Shown: piece by piece, positions 1 through 8,719 of the stretch
Layout of the letters: every line of letters starts with the position of its first letter
How positions within the stretch are numbered: position 1 is the first letter of the stretch
Source: DAISJI01 sp964559835
Lineage (GTDB): Bacteria > Acidobacteriota > Terriglobia > Terriglobales > Acidobacteriaceae
DNA: 16,782 bases
Direction: 5' to 3'
Assembly (NCBI GenBank): GCA_964559835.1
Contig: CAZLJE010000060.1
Location: 1-16,782, forward strand
Translations under genes and position numbers: made by a program
Notes under the pieces: generated by a model
Seen by the model: the letters and a program-made list of their open reading frames with translations, nothing else
Database searches by the model: none
Told to the model about the DNA's origin: nothing

Positions 1-563
1 AAAGTGTAGACCTGCATCGAACGCAGGTCCATGGCGCAGATGCCGCGGCAGACGCCCTGGTCGTCCTTCACGATCGAGAGGAACTCCCAGTGCTCGAACT
101 TCTTGACCTTACCTTCCGACTCGTGACGGCGCACCTGTTCGTCGAGAGCATAAAGAAGTTGCTGGCCGGTGGTAGCGCCGGCGAACGCAGTGCGGTTGTA
201 CAGCGTGCCGCCAAAACGCCGGAAATCGAGAACGCCTTCGGGAGTGCGGTTAAAGGTGACGCCCATGCGGTCGAGCAGGTCGATGATGGCCGGCGCCATC
301 TCGCACATGGCCTTGACCGGCGGTTGGTTCGCCAGGAAGTCACCGCCATATACCGTGTCGTCGAAGTGCTTCCAGGGCGAGTCACCCTCGCCTTTCAGGT
401 TCTTCGCCGCGTTGATGCCGCCCTGCGCGCACACCGAGTGTGAACGCTTCACCGGCACCATGGAGAAAAGGTCGGCCTGACCGCCCATTTCGGCGATCTT
501 GATAACCGCGGACAAACCAGCTAGTCCGCCGCCCACGACAATGATCTTTGGAGTAGTTGCCAT
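1..563 (-). CDS. sdhA: Succinate dehydrogenase/fumarate reductase flavoprotein subunit, N-terminal part
   Basis: Catalytic subunit of complex II, oxidising succinate to fumarate on the inner face of the membrane and passing electrons to the iron-sulfur subunit. The 187 visible residues start at ATG 563 and run off the left edge, so about two thirds of the protein and any sdhB lie outside. The N-terminal dinucleotide-binding fold has a GGGLAG loop at residues 11-16. The motif SHSVCAQGGINAA at 41-53 carries the histidine (His42) that binds FAD covalently in this family. RRFGGT near residues 115-120 and the following TTGQQLLYAL are typical of the Wolinella FrdA/Bacillus SdhA branch. The gene follows sdhC after 15 nt, so the two are surely cotranscribed. 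Family assignment is very secure; the direction of the physiological reaction is not visible. Confidence 0.96.
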   Translation of the reverse strand, partial: MATTPKIIVVGGGLAGLSAVIKIAEMGGQADLFSMVPVKRSHSVCAQGGINAAKNLKGEGDSPWKHFDDTVYGGDFLANQPPVKAMCEMAPAIIDLLDRMGVTFNRTPEGVLDFRRFGGTLYNRTAFAGATTGQQLLYALDEQVRRHESEGKVKKFEHWEFLSIVKDDQGVCRGICAMDLRSMQVYT

Positions 564-578
564 CGTATGAATTCCGGA

Positions 579-1373
579 TTATTTCGGTAACTCGACCGGG
601 TGCTCCTGCTGCTTATCAAATTGCCCGTCTTCCACTGCCTTCGATTGCGCCGGATCCTGCGGCACCTTCACCTGGTACGACTGGAAGGCATAGACGGTGT
701 ACAGGCCCATCGCCGCGAACAACACGGCGATCGCCGCCCCAACCCAAACCATGCGCTTGCGGCCCCGCTCGCCGGTCACCAGCCCCCATTTCGCGATGAA
801 TAAAAAGATCCCGTACCCGAAGTGCCATGTCGCCGCGAGGATGGCGACGACATAGAATGGCACCACCCACGGAGCGCTGGCGAACTCAGCCTGCACTTTG
901 CCGTACGCCGCTCCCGGAGCGGTGAACAGGTGCACGCCCGAGAACCTCATATACCAGGTGTGATAGAGGATGTAGGCAAAGACCAGCAGTCCGGTGTAGC
1001 GCTGCAATGTGTAGAACCAATTGCCGGCGTACTTGTACTCGCCGGCATTGGATTCTCCGCGCCACCAGATCCAGATGCCGTAACCGGCGTGGTAGAGGAT
1101 CGGGATATAAATGCCGAAGATCTCCAGCCAGGGATCCGCGAAGGGGATTCCGGTGAGGAACTTCACTTGTTTGGCATACGCAGAGGGCCCGTTCGTCGCG
1201 AACGCGTTCGAGAGGAAATGCTCGATGATGAACGCGCCGACAGGAACGATGCCGCTGAGAGAATGAAGACGACGCCAAATAAAAGAATGGCCCTGGCCTG
1301 CGCGTAATGCCGGAACCCCCGGGGGAATTCGCGATGCGCCGGCCTCAGCCGGTGTAGTAACGGATGAAGCCAC
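579..1373 (-). CDS. sdhC: Succinate dehydrogenase cytochrome b558 subunit
   Basis: Membrane anchor of a two-haem complex II (type B, as in Bacillus) that takes electrons to quinone. The chosen start is GTG 1373, because AAGGAG sits 7 nt upstream; the frame stays open to an ATG at 1466, but that extension has no family resemblance. From GTG the protein has 264 residues. Five membrane segments can be drawn. Histidines at 37, 52, 95, 138 and 184 follow the order and nearly the spacing of B. subtilis His13, 28, 70, 113 and 155, the last four of which are haem ligands there. Key contexts are RRLHSLSG, EHF, LYHAGYG, LYHTW and WHFGYG. The tail from about residue 235 is polar and charged. sdhA follows after 15 nt. 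Identification is secure; the start is likely but unproven. Confidence 0.93.
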   Translation of the reverse strand: MASSVTTPAEAGASRIPPGVPALRAGQGHSFIWRRLHSLSGIVPVGAFIIEHFLSNAFATNGPSAYAKQVKFLTGIPFADPWLEIFGIYIPILYHAGYGIWIWWRGESNAGEYKYAGNWFYTLQRYTGLLVFAYILYHTWYMRFSGVHLFTAPGAAYGKVQAEFASAPWVVPFYVVAILAATWHFGYGIFLFIAKWGLVTGERGRKRMVWVGAAIAVLFAAMGLYTVYAFQSYQVKVPQDPAQSKAVEDGQFDKQQEHPVELPK

Positions 1374-1473
1374 GCTCCAGCTCCTTAAAGGTTGGAGTAG
1401 CGATAATGAACTTTTCATTATCGGAGTCGTTCCAGCGCACGTCAAGAAATACCGCGGCCGGCGCACCGAACAT
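1345..1473 (-). CDS. Possible small ORF overlapping the start of sdhC
   Basis: An uncharacterised reading frame of 42 codons from ATG 1473 (49 from GTG 1494), ending at a TGA 29 nt inside sdhC. It is too short for ordinary gene calling. It is worth listing because its translation is protein-like, with mixed charged and hydrophobic stretches such as FLDVRWNDSDNEKF and FKELERGFIRYY, whereas the overlapping upward extension of sdhC is not. Its 3' end contains the sdhC ribosome-binding site, so translating it would run ribosomes over the sdhC start. There is no good Shine-Dalgarno for either start. It could be a small protein coupled to sdhC, a remnant of a longer gene, or chance. I recognise no family. 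Confidence 0.3.
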   Translation of the reverse strand: MFGAPAAVFLDVRWNDSDNEKFIIATPTFKELERGFIRYYTG

Positions 1474-1533
1474 GCGCTGTGTGACGGCAGTCACTGACTC
1501 CGTGTTCGTGATTTCGTGACGCGCCGGAGGAAC

Positions 1534-3537
1534 TCAGTTGCCCTTGGGCTTCACCACCGCGGTGTTCCTCTCGTCGCTGGCAATGATGCGGTAGAACTTC
1601 TTCAATTCCTCGGCTTTGCTCACCGGCACACTGAGTTCCTTGATCTCGAACGTGCGCGTGTAGGCGATCGCGTTGCCTTTCGCCTGCGTGCGCGAGTGAT
1701 AGCTCGCAAATTCGAAATCGGCGTCTACGGGGGGTGGCAGTTCGTCGATCTCGTAGCCCGGAGGCAGGGTGATCTCGAACGAGTCGGTGTCCTTTACAGG
1801 TGCTTCAAATTCGATAGGGAACTGCCTTGGTTCTTTGGTTTCCAGCAGGGCGCTGGACTTGCTTCCCAGCACGCGCGGGCGGACCAGCAGCAGGCCGCCC
1901 GCGGTCTTCGCGTAGTTATCGGCTTCGAAGCTGTAGTCGAACCCGAACGGCAGGTCGTTCAGGTTGAGATTGATTAATGTAGCGTGCGTAATGCGGAATT
2001 GCGACAGCGAGTTCGCAAGCAGCGACTCGATCGGCTTGATCCTAGCCGTTTCCGTGGTCACCGTCCGCTGTGCCCAGCGTTGCGTCCATGCCCGATCGCC
2101 CAGGCGCATCTCTTTGACATCGCCCTTCAGCGTGCCATTCGGCTGCAGGAAAAGCTTGCCGGTGCGCTGGATGCCGTTCATCGACGATGGCTGTTCCGGC
2201 ACCTCGATCAACTCGCCGCCCTCAGGACCGACCAGGAGCCCGTAATTCGCCTGCAGATTGCCGCTGATCTGGCCGAACGGAGTGAGTTCGTCAGTCGGAT
2301 CGAACAGAAGCAGCGTTCCCAACGTTGTGTGCTGCATGGTGGCGACAAGCGAATTGTCGGTCACCCCGGCGGGTAGCTTGATGGCGAGAATCACGTGGTT
2401 GAACGCATTGTGCGCGGGCGTTTTCGGACCGACCGATCCGCGCGTCGTATTGATGACCACGTAATACGACTCGAGACCGATTTCCTTCAGCATCGTCGCC
2501 ATCAGCGTCGCCTTGTCCTTGCAATCGCCGTAGTGATGCGTGAAGACGTCAGTCGCGGCATGCGGCTGCCAACCGCCGATCCCGAGCTCGATCGCGACAT
2601 ACCGAATGTCGTGCTGCACAAAACGCGCAATGGCTCGTGCCTTCTCGATGCTATTGTCGGCCTTGTCCGAGAGCGTCGCTATCCTTTGCTTGATGTCCGG
2701 GCTTGCGTCGGTCCGGCCCAGCGTCAGGTTGCGGTACCACACACCCATCTGCTGCCAGTTCGTAAATCCATTGCTGTTCGTGCCCCCCGGAGCCAGGAAC
2801 GAAAGCACCGCCCGCCCCATCACGCCATACACAGGCGGCATGTCTTCTTCCGCCCGAATCGCCTTCCGGTCATTCACTGTCCAGTGCCACTGGTTAGGTC
2901 CAGCCTGCACCGGCTTCACCTCGTCGGTGTTGAGCCACGTCGCCTTGTATTCCCAGCCCGCCGGGAGCTGCAGCCAGTAGTGACTCTCCTGGACGGGCAC
3001 CGCACTCTGGAGGTGCCATGTGTCCTGCAATACCATTGGCCGCTCTTCGACTTCGTATTCGTACCCCACGATGTTTCCCGGATCGGCCGCTGGGATGCGC
3101 AGCACCTTCTCCCGGACGTCGTTGATCAACTCGCTCCCCTCGACGTTCGCCAGCGAGACTTCGACTGCTTCTTTGTCCTTGACCTCGTAATCCTTACCTT
3201 GGGCGGGAATACACCATCCGCGCAGACTGTTCAGCTTCCGGTTGGAAGTCAGTACAACCGAAGCGATGCCGTATTGGCGTCCGCCGGGCCGCAAGATCTT
3301 GTACGCGTTGCGCACAACGGTCTTGATCTTGTCCGCGGAGACGACCGTGACGTTGGTCTCGGAATAAAGCAGGACGGCATTGGTCTTCTCGTCTTGTGCC
3401 GGAAGCGGGCGGTTGACCAGCGCGCGCATCCAACCCGGTGCGTCGGCCGCAAAGGCCGGCGGCACCGCTATGCTCGCCAGCAGCGCGAGCGTCGCGCACA
3501 ACGAGAGCCGTATCGAGATTCGATTAGTTTTGGGCAT
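1534..3537 (-). CDS. Exported DUF3857 and transglutaminase-like protein, intact catalytic triad
   Basis: A 667-residue exported protein with an N-terminal signal peptide (hydrophobic core about 10-25, AFA-AD cleavage site near 30). A DUF3857 beta-rich domain covers roughly 50-240 and a transglutaminase-like papain-fold domain roughly 290-420. The catalytic triad is visible: Cys339 in YGDCKDKA, His381 in AFNHVILAI and Asp413 in LLFDPTDE. The rest (430-667) is a beta-rich C-terminal region. Bacterial members are thought to act as periplasmic or surface peptidases or cross-linkers, but substrates are mostly unknown. Start ATG 3537 has AGGAG 9 nt upstream. It overlaps the preceding paralogue by 14 nt, so translation is probably coupled. 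Family is secure; function is not. Confidence 0.9.
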   Translation of the reverse strand: MPKTNRISIRLSLCATLALLASIAVPPAFAADAPGWMRALVNRPLPAQDEKTNAVLLYSETNVTVVSADKIKTVVRNAYKILRPGGRQYGIASVVLTSNRKLNSLRGWCIPAQGKDYEVKDKEAVEVSLANVEGSELINDVREKVLRIPAADPGNIVGYEYEVEERPMVLQDTWHLQSAVPVQESHYWLQLPAGWEYKATWLNTDEVKPVQAGPNQWHWTVNDRKAIRAEEDMPPVYGVMGRAVLSFLAPGGTNSNGFTNWQQMGVWYRNLTLGRTDASPDIKQRIATLSDKADNSIEKARAIARFVQHDIRYVAIELGIGGWQPHAATDVFTHHYGDCKDKATLMATMLKEIGLESYYVVINTTRGSVGPKTPAHNAFNHVILAIKLPAGVTDNSLVATMQHTTLGTLLLFDPTDELTPFGQISGNLQANYGLLVGPEGGELIEVPEQPSSMNGIQRTGKLFLQPNGTLKGDVKEMRLGDRAWTQRWAQRTVTTETARIKPIESLLANSLSQFRITHATLINLNLNDLPFGFDYSFEADNYAKTAGGLLLVRPRVLGSKSSALLETKEPRQFPIEFEAPVKDTDSFEITLPPGYEIDELPPPVDADFEFASYHSRTQAKGNAIAYTRTFEIKELSVPVSKAEELKKFYRIIASDERNTAVVKPKGN

Positions 3538-5503
3538 TCGCGCGCGCTCCTATCGGTTGCAGCACAACCTGTTCTTCATCGCTTGCCCTGACCACCTGAA
3601 AGAAATGTCGGACAGTGGGGTAATACTTCTGGTCCAGCAACAGGAAATCGATCGCTAGATCACGCTTCAGATGTACGGTGCCACTGCCTTTTTCGCTCTT
3701 GAGCGAGTACATGACCGCGGATGTGCTGCCGCCCTGCACGTGTTCGGCCGGCACACTCGCTACCTCCCAACCCACGGGCAAAGTGATGGTGACGTCGTCC
3801 TGCTTCTGGAATGGGTATTCAAAATAGATCGGGTGTTTGCGCTCGGTGTGATCGAAGACGTGCTTTTCGGCTGCGGTGAAGATTCCGACAGGGAACAATC
3901 CCCTGCGCCCGGCGCCCGACACCCACCCTGGCACCTTGATCTTGAACACAGCCACGAATGTCGGCGAGGAACTCGCCCAGTCGGGTTTGTTCGTGAGTTC
4001 CACTTCTGCCGCGGCGGGAATTTGTTCTTGTGCCAGGCTCTCGAGGTACTTCTTGCGAGCAGTGTCATCGGCGAGTCGCTCATCCACTCGCAGGCGAAGG
4101 GCTTCCAGTCCCGTATAAGTGAACGTAACCAGCCCTTCCAGTTCGCCTGTACTCGATAGCGTCAGGTCAGCTTTGTGCTCGATCCGCGATACTGAAGCCT
4201 CGGGCAGCCAGGTTTTGATCCACGTGCCGCCATTCTTATCGAGACGCAGCCCGATCACCCCCGTCTCGTCCCAAGGCAGCATCCCATAAGGCGTGTAGGC
4301 GGCGCCGGGATCGAAGTACAACTCCTTCCCATCGAGTTTTACGACGACGACGTTGGCGTTCAGCTTGCTCTCGTCCATCGCGGCTTGGTTGAAAAAGTAG
4401 CGGTTGCGATCTGATACCCACGCCCCATATGCGTCCAACCCTGCCGCGCGTGCGAGCCCCAGGAAAAGCCAGGTAAGTTGCGTCCCATTGCCGTATCCCT
4501 GTTTCCAGACTTCCTCGACATTGTTCAGTTGTTTCTGCTTTTCGCGCTTTGCCTCTTGCTCCGTCTTCTCCCGCTCGAAGGACGTATTCCGGAGCTGCTG
4601 CACGCGCGCGTAGATCTTCTGCAGCTTTTGCTCGGGTGTGTCGCCGGGAGAAACGATCGTAGCCACCGCCTCTTCCATGGCCTTTCGCTTACCGACAAAA
4701 CTTTCCACAGACGAGTTCATTTTCTTACCCGCTTCGGTCCAGAACTTCTGCGGGTCCAGACTGAGAGTTTCGTAGCTGTACGTGAAATCGACGCGCGATT
4801 TCAGTTCGTTTGCCGGAGGCATGTAATCCTCCGTCGGAAACGCCGGCACATTACTGACCTCAAGACGCACCACGTGATCGCCACCCTGTTTTGGCTTCTC
4901 GCTTCCTTCCGGTAAGCCTCTCCAACTCCAACGGCACGTCATCTGACCGTACGGCTTAAGTGAGAAACTCGCCTTTTTCGTAAACAGCTCGTCGCTCAAT
5001 ATCCAGTGAGAATCGTAAACGGTGTATTCCGGCATCGATTCCGTATAGGTGTATTCGATAATGCTGCCCACCTGGACATCGGGCATGGTGAACGTCTTCG
5101 CCATGTACTTCACGCCCCTGGCCTTGACGATCTGCTTATCGAAAGGCTTGCCTTCGAAGTTCACGATCGAGCCGTCGGGCCGGATCGTGCGTGCCTTGAT
5201 GGAGGTGATGTCACTGCCATTGGTTTTGAGGAACGGAATCTCGATGTTCGCGTACTTCCGGCCTTCCTCCGTGAAGATCTTGATGCGAACGTAATTGACC
5301 TGCCGGGTATTCGCGGCGCTGTCGTCTCGGTCGACCTGGCGGTAAAGGATGATGGCGGGAGCGCCGGGAGCGAGCGGCTCGCCCGTCATCTTCAGCTCTT
5401 CCGGCGTGACCGGACGGAAGACGTCGGCAGCGACCGTGTGGACGGAAAGGACAATGATCCAGATAGTACAAAGGCCAAACCAAGTAAGTTGACGCAGTGA
5501 CAC
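3524..5503 (-). CDS. Exported DUF3857 protein with degenerate transglutaminase domain
   Basis: Paralogue of the gene directly downstream, of the same architecture. The likely start is GTG 5503, with GGAG 7 nt upstream and an immediate signal peptide (SLRQL, then a long hydrophobic core, VAA-D); an in-frame ATG at 5575 adds 24 residues that precede the signal core and have no site. From GTG it has 659 residues. DUF3857 spans about 40-220 and the transglutaminase-like fold about 290-410. Numbered from the 5575 ATG, the position of the catalytic Cys is Gly364 (YGNGTQ replacing YGDCKD) and that of the His is Asn408, while Asp422 (YFDPG) remains. It therefore seems to be a non-enzymatic partner. 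A helical, highly charged stretch (FEREKTEQEAKREKQKQ) lies before the active-site region. Family secure, inactivity inferred. Confidence 0.88.
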   Translation of the reverse strand: MSLRQLTWFGLCTIWIIVLSVHTVAADVFRPVTPEELKMTGEPLAPGAPAIILYRQVDRDDSAANTRQVNYVRIKIFTEEGRKYANIEIPFLKTNGSDITSIKARTIRPDGSIVNFEGKPFDKQIVKARGVKYMAKTFTMPDVQVGSIIEYTYTESMPEYTVYDSHWILSDELFTKKASFSLKPYGQMTCRWSWRGLPEGSEKPKQGGDHVVRLEVSNVPAFPTEDYMPPANELKSRVDFTYSYETLSLDPQKFWTEAGKKMNSSVESFVGKRKAMEEAVATIVSPGDTPEQKLQKIYARVQQLRNTSFEREKTEQEAKREKQKQLNNVEEVWKQGYGNGTQLTWLFLGLARAAGLDAYGAWVSDRNRYFFNQAAMDESKLNANVVVVKLDGKELYFDPGAAYTPYGMLPWDETGVIGLRLDKNGGTWIKTWLPEASVSRIEHKADLTLSSTGELEGLVTFTYTGLEALRLRVDERLADDTARKKYLESLAQEQIPAAAEVELTNKPDWASSSPTFVAVFKIKVPGWVSGAGRRGLFPVGIFTAAEKHVFDHTERKHPIYFEYPFQKQDDVTITLPVGWEVASVPAEHVQGGSTSAVMYSLKSEKGSGTVHLKRDLAIDFLLLDQKYYPTVRHFFQVVRASDEEQVVLQPIGARANAQN

Positions 5504-5625
5504 GGAGCAACTCCATTGAACGTCTAAGTTAAACGCGCAGCCGCAGACGTTACTCAATGAATCTCGAATCGTCAATCAGGAAAAGGCCCGGAATGTGGAT
5601 TGTGTCCGTAATGCCGCAGTTTCCA

Positions 5626-5641
5626 CGTGATGCAGGTCACA
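5626..5641. promoter_or_regulatory. CRP-family-like palindromic operator candidate
   Basis: CGTGATGCAGGTCACA contains GTGA-N6-TCACA, one base short of the classical CRP core TGTGA-N6-TCACA. It lies in the divergent region between the exported transglutaminase genes and korA, centred about 84 nt upstream of the start point predicted from the TATAAT box at 5706. That distance would suit activation of korAB, but a single site and no visible regulator gene make this a weak call. Confidence 0.3.
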
Positions 5642-5705
5642 TGTCTTGGTGCGACCTAAGCCCCGCATTCGGTCCGCCGGCGCCCCGAGTTCCCACTGAA
5701 AGCGG

Positions 5706-5711
5706 TATAAT
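5706..5711 (+). promoter_or_regulatory. -10 box of the korAB promoter
   Basis: A perfect TATAAT in an otherwise GC-rich spacer, 45 nt upstream of the korA ATG. The implied start is near 5718, with a leader of about 38 nt that contains the AGAGGA ribosome-binding site at 5741-5746. No consensus -35 is visible 16-18 nt upstream, which suggests dependence on an activator or an extended contact. Confidence 0.5.
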
Positions 5712-5755
5712 CATCGGAACTTTCTTGCACCCTTCACATCAGAGGACGCGCACTC

Positions 5756-7648
5756 ATGGCTACGACAGAAATCGGGCCCCGGGAAACTGCCGACAGGACC
5801 GGACGCGCCCCAGTCGTGAACGACTGGAGCCTCCAAGTTGCAACCGTTAACGGATCGGGTTCCCAGTCGGCGAACACGGTCCTTCTCCGTACGATCTTCC
5901 AGATGGGCGTGCCCGTGTCGGGCAAGAACCTCTTCCCGTCGAATATCGCCGGACTCCCGACCTGGTACACCATCCGCGCCAATAAAGACGGCTACATCGC
6001 GCGCAAGAAAGAGATCGATTTCCTGGTCGCGATGAATCCGGAAACCGCGGTCGAGGACGCGAAGTCGCTCGCACCCGGCGCCGCCGTCCTCTACGACGAG
6101 CCGCTGAACCTCAAGTCCATTCGCGACGACCTGACGTTCTACGCCGTTCCTTACGACAAGCTGGTCGCCGCCGTTTGTCCCGATGCCAAGCTGCGCAAGC
6201 TGGTCAAGAACATGATCTACGTCGGCGTCGTGGCGCGCCTTCTGAACCTCGACATGACCGAGGTGGAAAAGGCGATCCGCAAGCAGTTCGGGCGCAAGCA
6301 GAAGGCCGCCGACCTCAACGTGAACGCCGCCAAGGCCGGGTACGACTACGCCGTCGCGTCGATCGAAAAACAGGACCCGTTCACTGTCGAGCGCATGGAC
6401 AAGAACACCGGCAAGATCATTATCGACGGCAACTCCGCCGCCGCGCTCGGCTGTATGTTCGCGGGAGTGACGGTGGTGACCTGGTACCCGATCACGCCCT
6501 CGTCCTCGCTCGTCGAAACGCTCATCGAGTACATGAAGGCCTACCGCATTAGCCCTGACGGCAAAGCTACTTACGCCATCGTCCAGGCAGAGGATGAGCT
6601 CGCCGCCGTCGGCATGGTGCTGGGTGCGGGATGGGCGGGGGCGCGTTCCATGACCGCCACCGCTGGCCCCGGCATCTCGCTCATGTCGGAATTTGTCGGG
6701 CTCGGCTACTACGTCGAGATTCCGGCTGTGATCTGGGACATCCAGCGCGTTGGCCCGTCGACCGGCCTGCCGACTCGCACCTCGCAGGGCGACATCCTTA
6801 CTACCGCGCTGCTCTCGCACGGCGACACCAAGCATGTCCTGCTATTCCCGTCGTCGGTCAGCGAGTGCTTCGACATGGCGCAGGACGCGTTCAATCTCGC
6901 CGAGCACCTGCAAACGCCCGTGTTCGTCATGTCCGACCTCGACCTCGGCATGAACAACTGGACTAGCGATCCCTTCCATTATCCGGAGAAACCGATCGCG
7001 CGCGGCAAGGTGCTGACCGAGGAAGACCTCAAGAACCTCGGTGGATTCGCCCGCTATAAAGATGTGGACGGCGACGGCATCGGCTACCGCACGCTCCCCG
7101 GTAACGAGCATCCGGCGGGCGCATACTTCGCCCGTGGCAGCGGACACAACGAAAAGGCGCAGTACTCCGAGCGGCCCGACGACTACGTCAACAATATGGA
7201 CCGGCTGGCGCGCAAGTTTGAGCATGCGCGAACCTTGGTTCCGAAGCCGGAGGTGGTGCAGAACGGGAAGTCGAAGATCGGGATCATCGGCTACGGTACG
7301 TCGCACCACGCGCTGGTCGAAGCGCGCGACCAGCTACGCAACGAGTACAAGGTCGAGACCGACTATGTGCGGGTGAAGGCGTACCCGTTCACCACTGAGG
7401 TGATCGACTTCATCAAGTCGCACGATGCCATCTACGTCATCGACCAGAACCGCGACGCGCAAATGCTGGCGCTGCTCCGGTTCGAACTGGAAGCGTCGCA
7501 GATCGCGAAGCTGCGCAGCGTCCGTCATTACAACGGGCTGCCCATCGACGCGCGTTCGGTCACCGACGACATCCTCAATGAAATGGGCATTGCGATCGCG
7601 AAGAAACCGGCAATTGCCGCCGGTTCCAGCATGGTAGGGGGCGAGTAA
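5756..7648 (+). CDS. korA: 2-oxoacid:ferredoxin oxidoreductase, fused gamma-alpha subunit
   Basis: Part of the cytoplasmic enzyme that converts 2-oxoacids (probably 2-oxoglutarate) and CoA to acyl-CoA, CO2 and reduced ferredoxin, or runs in reverse. The 630 residues begin with the gamma domain (about 20-200; GSGSQSAN near 33-40 is its nucleotide/CoA-side loop). The alpha pyrimidine-binding domain follows, with YPITPSS at 244-250 and the conserved block GPSTGLPTRTSQGD at 333-346. The C-terminal transketolase-like domain (about 505-615) ends in GLPIDARSVTDDI. ATG 5756 has AGAGGA 9 nt upstream. The stop overlaps the korB start by one base (TAATG). There are no ferredoxin-type cysteine clusters, so this is the two-subunit enzyme type. 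Substrate preference is inferred from the family, not proven. Confidence 0.95.
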   Translation: MATTEIGPRETADRTGRAPVVNDWSLQVATVNGSGSQSANTVLLRTIFQMGVPVSGKNLFPSNIAGLPTWYTIRANKDGYIARKKEIDFLVAMNPETAVEDAKSLAPGAAVLYDEPLNLKSIRDDLTFYAVPYDKLVAAVCPDAKLRKLVKNMIYVGVVARLLNLDMTEVEKAIRKQFGRKQKAADLNVNAAKAGYDYAVASIEKQDPFTVERMDKNTGKIIIDGNSAAALGCMFAGVTVVTWYPITPSSSLVETLIEYMKAYRISPDGKATYAIVQAEDELAAVGMVLGAGWAGARSMTATAGPGISLMSEFVGLGYYVEIPAVIWDIQRVGPSTGLPTRTSQGDILTTALLSHGDTKHVLLFPSSVSECFDMAQDAFNLAEHLQTPVFVMSDLDLGMNNWTSDPFHYPEKPIARGKVLTEEDLKNLGGFARYKDVDGDGIGYRTLPGNEHPAGAYFARGSGHNEKAQYSERPDDYVNNMDRLARKFEHARTLVPKPEVVQNGKSKIGIIGYGTSHHALVEARDQLRNEYKVETDYVRVKAYPFTTEVIDFIKSHDAIYVIDQNRDAQMLALLRFELEASQIAKLRSVRHYNGLPIDARSVTDDILNEMGIAIAKKPAIAAGSSMVGGE

Positions 7649-8694
7649 TGGCAAGCACACCGACATCACAACCGAATCCGAAGACCAACCGCATCGGCCT
7701 GAGCGTTCTCGACTATCGTGGCGGCAAGACCACGCTTTGCGCCGGCTGCGGTCACAACGCGATCTCGGAACGCATCATCGATGCCATGTTCGAGATGGGC
7801 ATCAAGCCCGAGCGCGTGATCAAGCCGTCCGGCATCGGCTGTTCATCGAAGAGCCCTGCCTACTTCATGAGCCGCGCCCACAGCTTCAATTCCGTCCACG
7901 GACGCATGCCGTCGGTCGCGACCGGCGCCATGCTGGCCAACAAAAAGCTGATGTGCATCGGCGTCTCCGGCGATGGCGACACGGCCTCCATCGGCATCGG
8001 CCAGTTCGTTCACCTCATGCGCCGCAATCTGCCGGTCATTTACGTCATCGAGGACAACGGCGTATATGGCCTGACCAAGGGTCAGTTCTCCGCGACCGCC
8101 GATCTCGGGTCGAAGTTGAAGAACGGCGTCCTTAACGACCTCCCGGCGATCGACACCTGCGCTCTGGCCACCATGCTCGGCGCGACCTTCGTCGGCCGCA
8201 GCTTCAGCGGCGACAAAAGGCAATTGCTCGCCATGCTGAAGGCCGCCATCGCTCACAACGGCACGGCGATGCTCGACGTCATCTCGCCCTGCGTCACGTT
8301 CAACGACCACGAGGGTTCGACCAAGTCCTACAAATACACGAAAGACCACGAAGAGGCGCTCCAGGACGTCAGCTTCGTGCCTAGCTTCGAGGACATCTCG
8401 GTGGACTACGATCCGGGCACCACGATCGACGTCACCATGCACGATGGCTCCCGCCTGCGTCTGCGCAAGCTGGAGGAGAACTTCGATCCGACCAACAAGG
8501 CCGAAGCTCTTAAACGCATGACCGAAGCGCACGCCAAGGGCGACGTGCTGACCGGCGTGTTCTACATCAACACGAAGGCGCCGAACTTCATGGAGATGCT
8601 CAACATGGTCGATGAACCCCTGGCCACCCTGCCCGAAAATATCACCCGGCCTTCCAAGGCAGTGCTCGACGAGTGCATGGAAGAACTGCGATAA
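7648..8694 (+). CDS. korB: 2-oxoacid:ferredoxin oxidoreductase, beta subunit
   Basis: Thiamine-diphosphate and 4Fe-4S subunit that completes the enzyme encoded by korA. The 348 residues contain the cluster cysteines Cys31 and Cys34 (CAGCGH), Cys65 (GIGCSS) and Cys215 (SPCVTFND), matching the four ligands of two-subunit archaeal and bacterial enzymes. The thiamine-diphosphate/Mg motif begins GDGD at 108-111 and ends near DNGVYG at 136-141; the following LTKGQFS resembles 2-oxoglutarate-type enzymes more than pyruvate-type ones. The start codon shares its A with the korA stop, so translation is coupled. Length and motifs are complete. No separate delta subunit is encoded nearby. Confidence 0.95.
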   Translation: MASTPTSQPNPKTNRIGLSVLDYRGGKTTLCAGCGHNAISERIIDAMFEMGIKPERVIKPSGIGCSSKSPAYFMSRAHSFNSVHGRMPSVATGAMLANKKLMCIGVSGDGDTASIGIGQFVHLMRRNLPVIYVIEDNGVYGLTKGQFSATADLGSKLKNGVLNDLPAIDTCALATMLGATFVGRSFSGDKRQLLAMLKAAIAHNGTAMLDVISPCVTFNDHEGSTKSYKYTKDHEEALQDVSFVPSFEDISVDYDPGTTIDVTMHDGSRLRLRKLEENFDPTNKAEALKRMTEAHAKGDVLTGVFYINTKAPNFMEMLNMVDEPLATLPENITRPSKAVLDECMEELR

Positions 8695-8719
8695 AGGCGG
8701 TCGTAGGTGGAAGGCCGTG

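Noticed and set aside
1374..1466. Upstream ATG for sdhC at 1466
   Set aside because: Would add 31 residues unlike any SdhC, while GTG 1373 has an AAGGAG at ideal distance.
2395..3591. Long plus-strand frame of 398 codons opposite the transglutaminase gene
   Set aside because: Entirely antisense to a gene with signal peptide, catalytic triad and ribosome-binding site; its translation is Arg/His/Val-rich without recognisable domains, as expected of a GC-rich shadow.
5711..6835. Minus-strand frame of 374 codons opposite korA
   Set aside because: Antisense to korA and runs into its promoter region; no domain recognised.
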